Shown here: positions 31,872-34,602 of the stretch, one piece after another | How positions within the stretch are numbered: position 1 is the first letter of the stretch | How the letters are laid out: each line of letters opens with the position of its first letter | NCBI GenBank assembly: GCA_017994815.1 | Contig: JAGOJY010000044.1 | Coordinates: 1-34,602, forward strand | Length of the DNA: 34,602 bases | Direction of reading: 5' to 3' | DNA from: Acidobacteriota bacterium | GTDB taxonomy: Bacteria > Acidobacteriota > Polarisedimenticolia > J045 | Position numbers and translations under genes: made by a program | The notes under the pieces: generated by a model | Database searches by the model: none | The model's input: the letters and a program-made list of their open reading frames with translations, nothing else | What the model was told of the DNA's origin: nothing

Positions 31872-32123
31872 GTGGTCACCGACACCCGGACGATCGCCAT
31901 CCACTGCCGCGCCTGTCGCACGCTCCTCTACCGCTACCAGAAGGGGGGCACCGGCGGACTGGTCAAGTGCTTTCTCGACCTGATCGTCGAGGACAACACG
32001 GCGGGCGATCTCCGCTGCCCCGCTTGCGGGCAGGAGTTCGCGCGCCCCAAGACGATCAGCGGGCGCCCCGCGCACCGGATCATCCAAGGCAAGGTCTACA
32101 CCCGCGGCATGCGCCGTCGCTGA
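31872..32123 (+). CDS. Small zinc-ribbon protein of unknown function
   Basis: 83 residues from GTG 31872. Two CxxC knuckles: CRAC (about residues 12-15) and CPAC (about 50-53), separated by YRYQKGGTGGLVKCFLDLI. The tail has FARPKTISGRPAHRIIQGKVY. The KGGxGxLVKC core with flanking CxxC pairs recurs in small uncharacterised zinc-binding proteins of diverse bacteria. Frame extends far upstream without a stop, so the start rests on the GATAAT box 6 nt before GTG and on the first conserved residue. It ends 13 bp from the convergent cupin gene. Zinc binding is inferred; cellular role unknown. Confidence 0.75.
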   Translation: MVTDTRTIAIHCRACRTLLYRYQKGGTGGLVKCFLDLIVEDNTAGDLRCPACGQEFARPKTISGRPAHRIIQGKVYTRGMRRR

Positions 32124-32136
32124 GCGCGCCCCGCGA

Positions 32137-32439
32137 TCAGGGTGCCGAAACGATGAAGAGCACGACCGGCACCGTTCCGGGATTGCTGGCGCGGTGCCGG
32201 GTGCCGGGCTCGAACGCGAAGCCCTCGCCGGCGCCGACCTCCTCCGTGCCGTCCGCGAACTCGAAGCGCAGCACGCCCGCGATGACGTAACCGGAGTGAC
32301 CGCGCTCACACCAGTTGGGGTCGGCGAACCCGGGCCCGAACTCGAGGAGCCCGGCGGGACCGGCGGGCTTCTTGCGCTCGAGGGGGTGCGTGCCGGGGAC
32401 CCACGGGAGTGCGGGGAAAGCGATCCGTCGCTGGCTCAC
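32137..32439 (-). CDS. Small single-domain cupin
   Basis: 100 residues from GTG 32439, chosen because GAGGAGGAG lies just upstream; a longer frame adds 21 residues without a ribosome site. Cupin motif 1: WCERGHSGYVIAGVLRFEF with G(x)...HSGYVxxG; motif 2: EGFAFEPGTRHRASNPG, with His in the usual metal-ligand place. Such small cupins bind a metal or small ligand or act as isomerases/regulators; substrate cannot be told. Divergent from the membrane protein gene at 32607. The fold is well supported, the function open. Confidence 0.8.
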   Translation of the reverse strand: MSQRRIAFPALPWVPGTHPLERKKPAGPAGLLEFGPGFADPNWCERGHSGYVIAGVLRFEFADGTEEVGAGEGFAFEPGTRHRASNPGTVPVVLFIVSAP

Positions 32440-32606
32440 GGCTCCTCCTCGGTGACAGGTTAGCGCGGAGACGCCCCGCGGGGCGTTCCGTTTGGTTCGC
32501 ACTGGTGCGGGCTGTCCGCCGGGTTTGCGCGCCGCCTGCCCGGAAAAGACGTTTGATCCCGAGCGTCCGCGGTCCGAGGGAGGGGCGGGCGCTGGGAGGA
32601 GACCTC

Positions 32607-33356
32607 GTGTTCGTTCTCGGCATTCTCCTTTTGGTGCTCGCCGGCATCGTGTCGTTGATCAGCAGCATCATGATGCTCGTGGCCGCGTTCCGTGTGAGCG
32701 TCGCCTGGGGCCTTCTGGTGCTCTTCGTTCCGTTCGCGGCCCTGGTGTTCGTGATCATGTACTGGCAGAACGCGAAGCGCGCGTTCCTGTACGGCCTTGC
32801 CGGAAGCACGCTCGGTGTGGCCGGGTTCCTGGTCGTGTTCATCGGTGCCGCAAGCGAGATGTCGATGCGCGGGGCGATGGCGTCAGCTCCCTCCGGCGAT
32901 CCGGTCGTCGCGGCGCAGGCCCGTCGTTCGGTGCCCGCCGCGCAACAGGTCGTGGCGGAGCCCGCCGCGAGCACAGAGCCCGGCGTTGCCGCGGCCGAAG
33001 CGCCGCGGCCGGCGCCCTCCGGCAGCGCGCCCGACGCGTCGTCAGCGACGGGTGCGGACATGACGCCGGCGAAGGACGCGGCGGAAGGTGCCGCCGACGA
33101 ACTCCTGGATGCGCTCGCCTGGCCGGCCAACCGCTCCACGGACATCGCGCCCGCCGAGCCGGGAGTGCCGATGCAGGAGCTCGGCCAGCACATCGGCGAG
33201 GAGCTGATCCTCGTGGATGGCAAGGGTGTGGGCATGCGGATGACCCTCGTCGCCGTCGAGCCGGCGCTGCTGCGCGTCGAGCGCACGGTGAACGGTGGCA
33301 CCGTCCGCTACGCGGTCGCCCGTTCCGACGTGCGCGAGGTGCGGCGAGCTTATTGA
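32607..33356 (+). CDS. Membrane protein with Ala/Pro-rich linker and C-terminal beta-domain
   Basis: 249 residues from GTG 32607, with GGGAGGAG about 5 nt upstream. Three membrane helices at about 2-28 (FVLGILLLVLAGIVSLI), 32-53 (WGLLVLFVPFAALVFVIMYW) and 59-81. Residues about 82-175 are Ala/Pro/Ser-rich and probably disordered, like linkers that span periplasm or cell wall. Residues about 188-249 alternate hydrophobic and charged (IGEELILVDGKGVGMRMTL, VRYAVARSDVREVRRAY), suggesting a small beta-barrel. No family recognised. Confidence 0.75.
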   Translation: MFVLGILLLVLAGIVSLISSIMMLVAAFRVSVAWGLLVLFVPFAALVFVIMYWQNAKRAFLYGLAGSTLGVAGFLVVFIGAASEMSMRGAMASAPSGDPVVAAQARRSVPAAQQVVAEPAASTEPGVAAAEAPRPAPSGSAPDASSATGADMTPAKDAAEGAADELLDALAWPANRSTDIAPAEPGVPMQELGQHIGEELILVDGKGVGMRMTLVAVEPALLRVERTVNGGTVRYAVARSDVREVRRAY

Positions 33357-33472
33357 ACCGTTCGCCCGCGTTTGCCGCGGACCCCGACAGGGCGTAAAAA
33401 CAGGGAATCACGGCCGCGCTGACCGGCCGCGCACCCCGGCGTCGCCGCGGTTCTCGGCGATGCGGCGCATCC

Positions 33473-34231
33473 ATGTGGAAGAACCTCCGCAACGAGCTGG
33501 ACGCTTCGGCGCGTGTCGGCTTGACGTTCCTCGCGCTCGCGCTCGCGGCCGACGTCGGCTTCATGGTCCTGCACTTGATCCACTTCTACACGCCGTTCCT
33601 CTCGTACCCGGAGTTCTCGCTTTCGAAGGACCGTGGGTACGCCGAGGTCTTCCAGTACGTCCAGGAGTACTGGACGGTCCTGCTGCTGCTGGCGATGGCG
33701 GTTCGTTCGCGCCGGGTCGTGTACGGGGCGTGGGCCGTTCCGGTCGGCTACCTGTTGTTCGACGACGCGTTCCAGCTGCACGAGAAAGGCGGCGAGATCG
33801 CCGTCCGCCGCTTCGGGTTCCACCCCGCCCTCGGGTTGCGGGCCCAGGACTTCGGCGAGATGTCGGTGTTCGCCACGGTCGGCCTGATCCTGCTGGTCGT
33901 GGTGGTGCTGGCCTACGTCGTGAGCGGCCGCGAGGGCCGGTACGTCGCGCGACGGCTCGCGCTGCTGCTCGGACTCGCCGTGTTCTTCGGCACCGTCGTC
34001 GACATCGTCGGGATGGCGCTGGCGCCGCGGCATCCGTTGGCCGAGATGATCGAGGACGGCGGCGAGATGGTGGCCGTGAGCCTGCTCACCTGGTACGTGC
34101 TGGACCTCTGGCGCGCCGGGCCGTTCGCAACGGTCCTCGACCGCGTGCTGCTCGCCCTGCGCCCCGCGGTCGCGCGCGGGCCGGTCGCGCCAGAAGCCGC
34201 ACGCACCCATTCGTCATCGGCCTGTAAGTGA
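33473..34231 (+). CDS. Six-helix membrane protein with buried acidic/His motifs
   Basis: 252 residues from ATG 33473; no strong Shine-Dalgarno (AUCC-rich context), so the start rests on frame and composition. About six membrane helices: 14-36, 63-78, 82-101, 130-149, 157-180, 194-213. Charged residues within or at helix ends are conspicuous: FDDAFQLHEKGGE (after helix 3), VVDIVGMAL (helix 5) and EMIEDGGEM (before helix 6). The DDxFxLHE pattern recurs in uncharacterised bacterial membrane proteins and hints at a metal or proton site inside the membrane (inference). Function unknown. A weak promoter could be TTTGCC (33371) with TAAAAA (33395). Confidence 0.75.
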   Translation: MWKNLRNELDASARVGLTFLALALAADVGFMVLHLIHFYTPFLSYPEFSLSKDRGYAEVFQYVQEYWTVLLLLAMAVRSRRVVYGAWAVPVGYLLFDDAFQLHEKGGEIAVRRFGFHPALGLRAQDFGEMSVFATVGLILLVVVVLAYVVSGREGRYVARRLALLLGLAVFFGTVVDIVGMALAPRHPLAEMIEDGGEMVAVSLLTWYVLDLWRAGPFATVLDRVLLALRPAVARGPVAPEAARTHSSSACK

Positions 34232-34358
34232 GCCTGAAACGCCACACGCCGGCGCGAAACGGCGGCTGAAACGCGGGCTTCGAGCGCGATTCCCGGGAGC
34301 GGGACACCTCCGGTAGTCGCGCGCCCCCACGAGGCTCGCGGCGTGGTCCGATAGGGCC

Positions 34359-34602
34359 ATGGCCGCGCGCTACCACGAACCCCGGACGGTCCCCGCCAAT
34401 GTGCTGCACTTCGTGCCGCCGCATTGCCCTAACCCCGAATGCGAGCACCACCTGGACCCCGAGCCGGTCCGGGGGTGGTACTACAGCCGCGGGCTGCGCC
34501 GGGTCCGGCGCAAGCCGGGGGTGGTGGCGCAGTTCAGCTGCCGCAGCTGCGGGCGCTGGTTCCGCTCTTCGGCCTTTGGCCCGGACTACTGGAAGAAGCT
34601 GC
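34359..34602 (+). CDS. Zinc-ribbon protein, N-terminal part (runs off the window); possibly a transposase
   Basis: ATG 34359 opens a frame of 81 codons to the window edge without a stop. First CxxxxC pair: HCPNPECEHH (Cys at about 23 and 28), second pair FSCRSCGRWF (about 59-62), then RSSAFGPDYWKKL. A two-knuckle ribbon with aromatic/basic residues at the N-terminus resembles the target-recognition ribbon of some DDE transposases, but the catalytic part lies outside the window, so the name is uncertain. There is no clear Shine-Dalgarno. The 127 bp upstream show no inverted repeat that I can call an element end. Confidence 0.5.
   Translation, partial: MAARYHEPRTVPANVLHFVPPHCPNPECEHHLDPEPVRGWYYSRGLRRVRRKPGVVAQFSCRSCGRWFRSSAFGPDYWKKL

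Noticed and set aside
34232..34358. Possible insertion-sequence left end before the last partial gene
   Set aside because: No inverted repeat or target duplication can be seen, and the other end lies outside the window.

Overview
The window is about 34.6 kb of GC-rich bacterial chromosome with tightly packed genes. Three traits point to an Acidobacteriota-like organism, possibly near Thermoanaerobaculia or Polarisedimenticolia: an Oar-like TonB-dependent receptor with an N-terminal carboxypeptidase-regulatory domain, an ECF sigma factor paired with a Ser/Thr kinase-TPR protein, and many secreted hydrolases. This placement is inference from gene content; there is no rRNA gene here to test it. 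No tRNA, CRISPR array, prophage or complete insertion sequence was found.

Layout. 1-445: 3' end of a flagellin gene with a terminator. 610-1821: a lipoprotein with a thioredoxin domain and TPR-like repeats whose frame is crossed by an in-frame UGA exactly where the first redox cysteine belongs, followed by a hairpin fitting a bacterial SECIS; I read it as a selenoprotein. 1864-7868: divergent secreted GH13 enzymes, a pullulanase with four N-terminal beta-domains and an alpha-amylase, a likely alpha-glucan degradation pair. 8011-8755: two small genes. 8896-12118: ECF sigma factor and Ser/Thr kinase-TPR operon. 12277-14187: Nramp metal transporter fused to a UspA domain. 14241-19919: a 1,892-residue secreted zinc protease with three P-domains. 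20101-21479: three small genes of unknown role. 21501-25856: divergent oligopeptidase B and exported M3 dipeptidase. 25936-26772: a complete flagellin, inverted relative to the first. 27245-29854: TonB receptor. 30190-31818: GapN-type dehydrogenase. 31872-34231: zinc-ribbon protein, cupin and two membrane proteins. 34359-end: start of a zinc-ribbon, possibly transposase, gene.

How the genes work together. The secreted protease, M3 peptidase and oligopeptidase B, the two amylolytic enzymes, the TonB receptor and GapN fit a flagellated heterotroph living on protein and alpha-glucans. Genes are mostly single or in pairs, with convergent and divergent junctions alternating.

The most notable signals are the UGA/SECIS selenoprotein; a GGGGACAGG...CCTGTCCCC palindrome present at four of the seven convergent gene junctions and nowhere else noticed; three genes whose -10 box ends exactly 6 nt before the start codon with no Shine-Dalgarno (predicted leaderless mRNAs); and two near-identical flagellin genes in inverted orientation about 25 kb apart.
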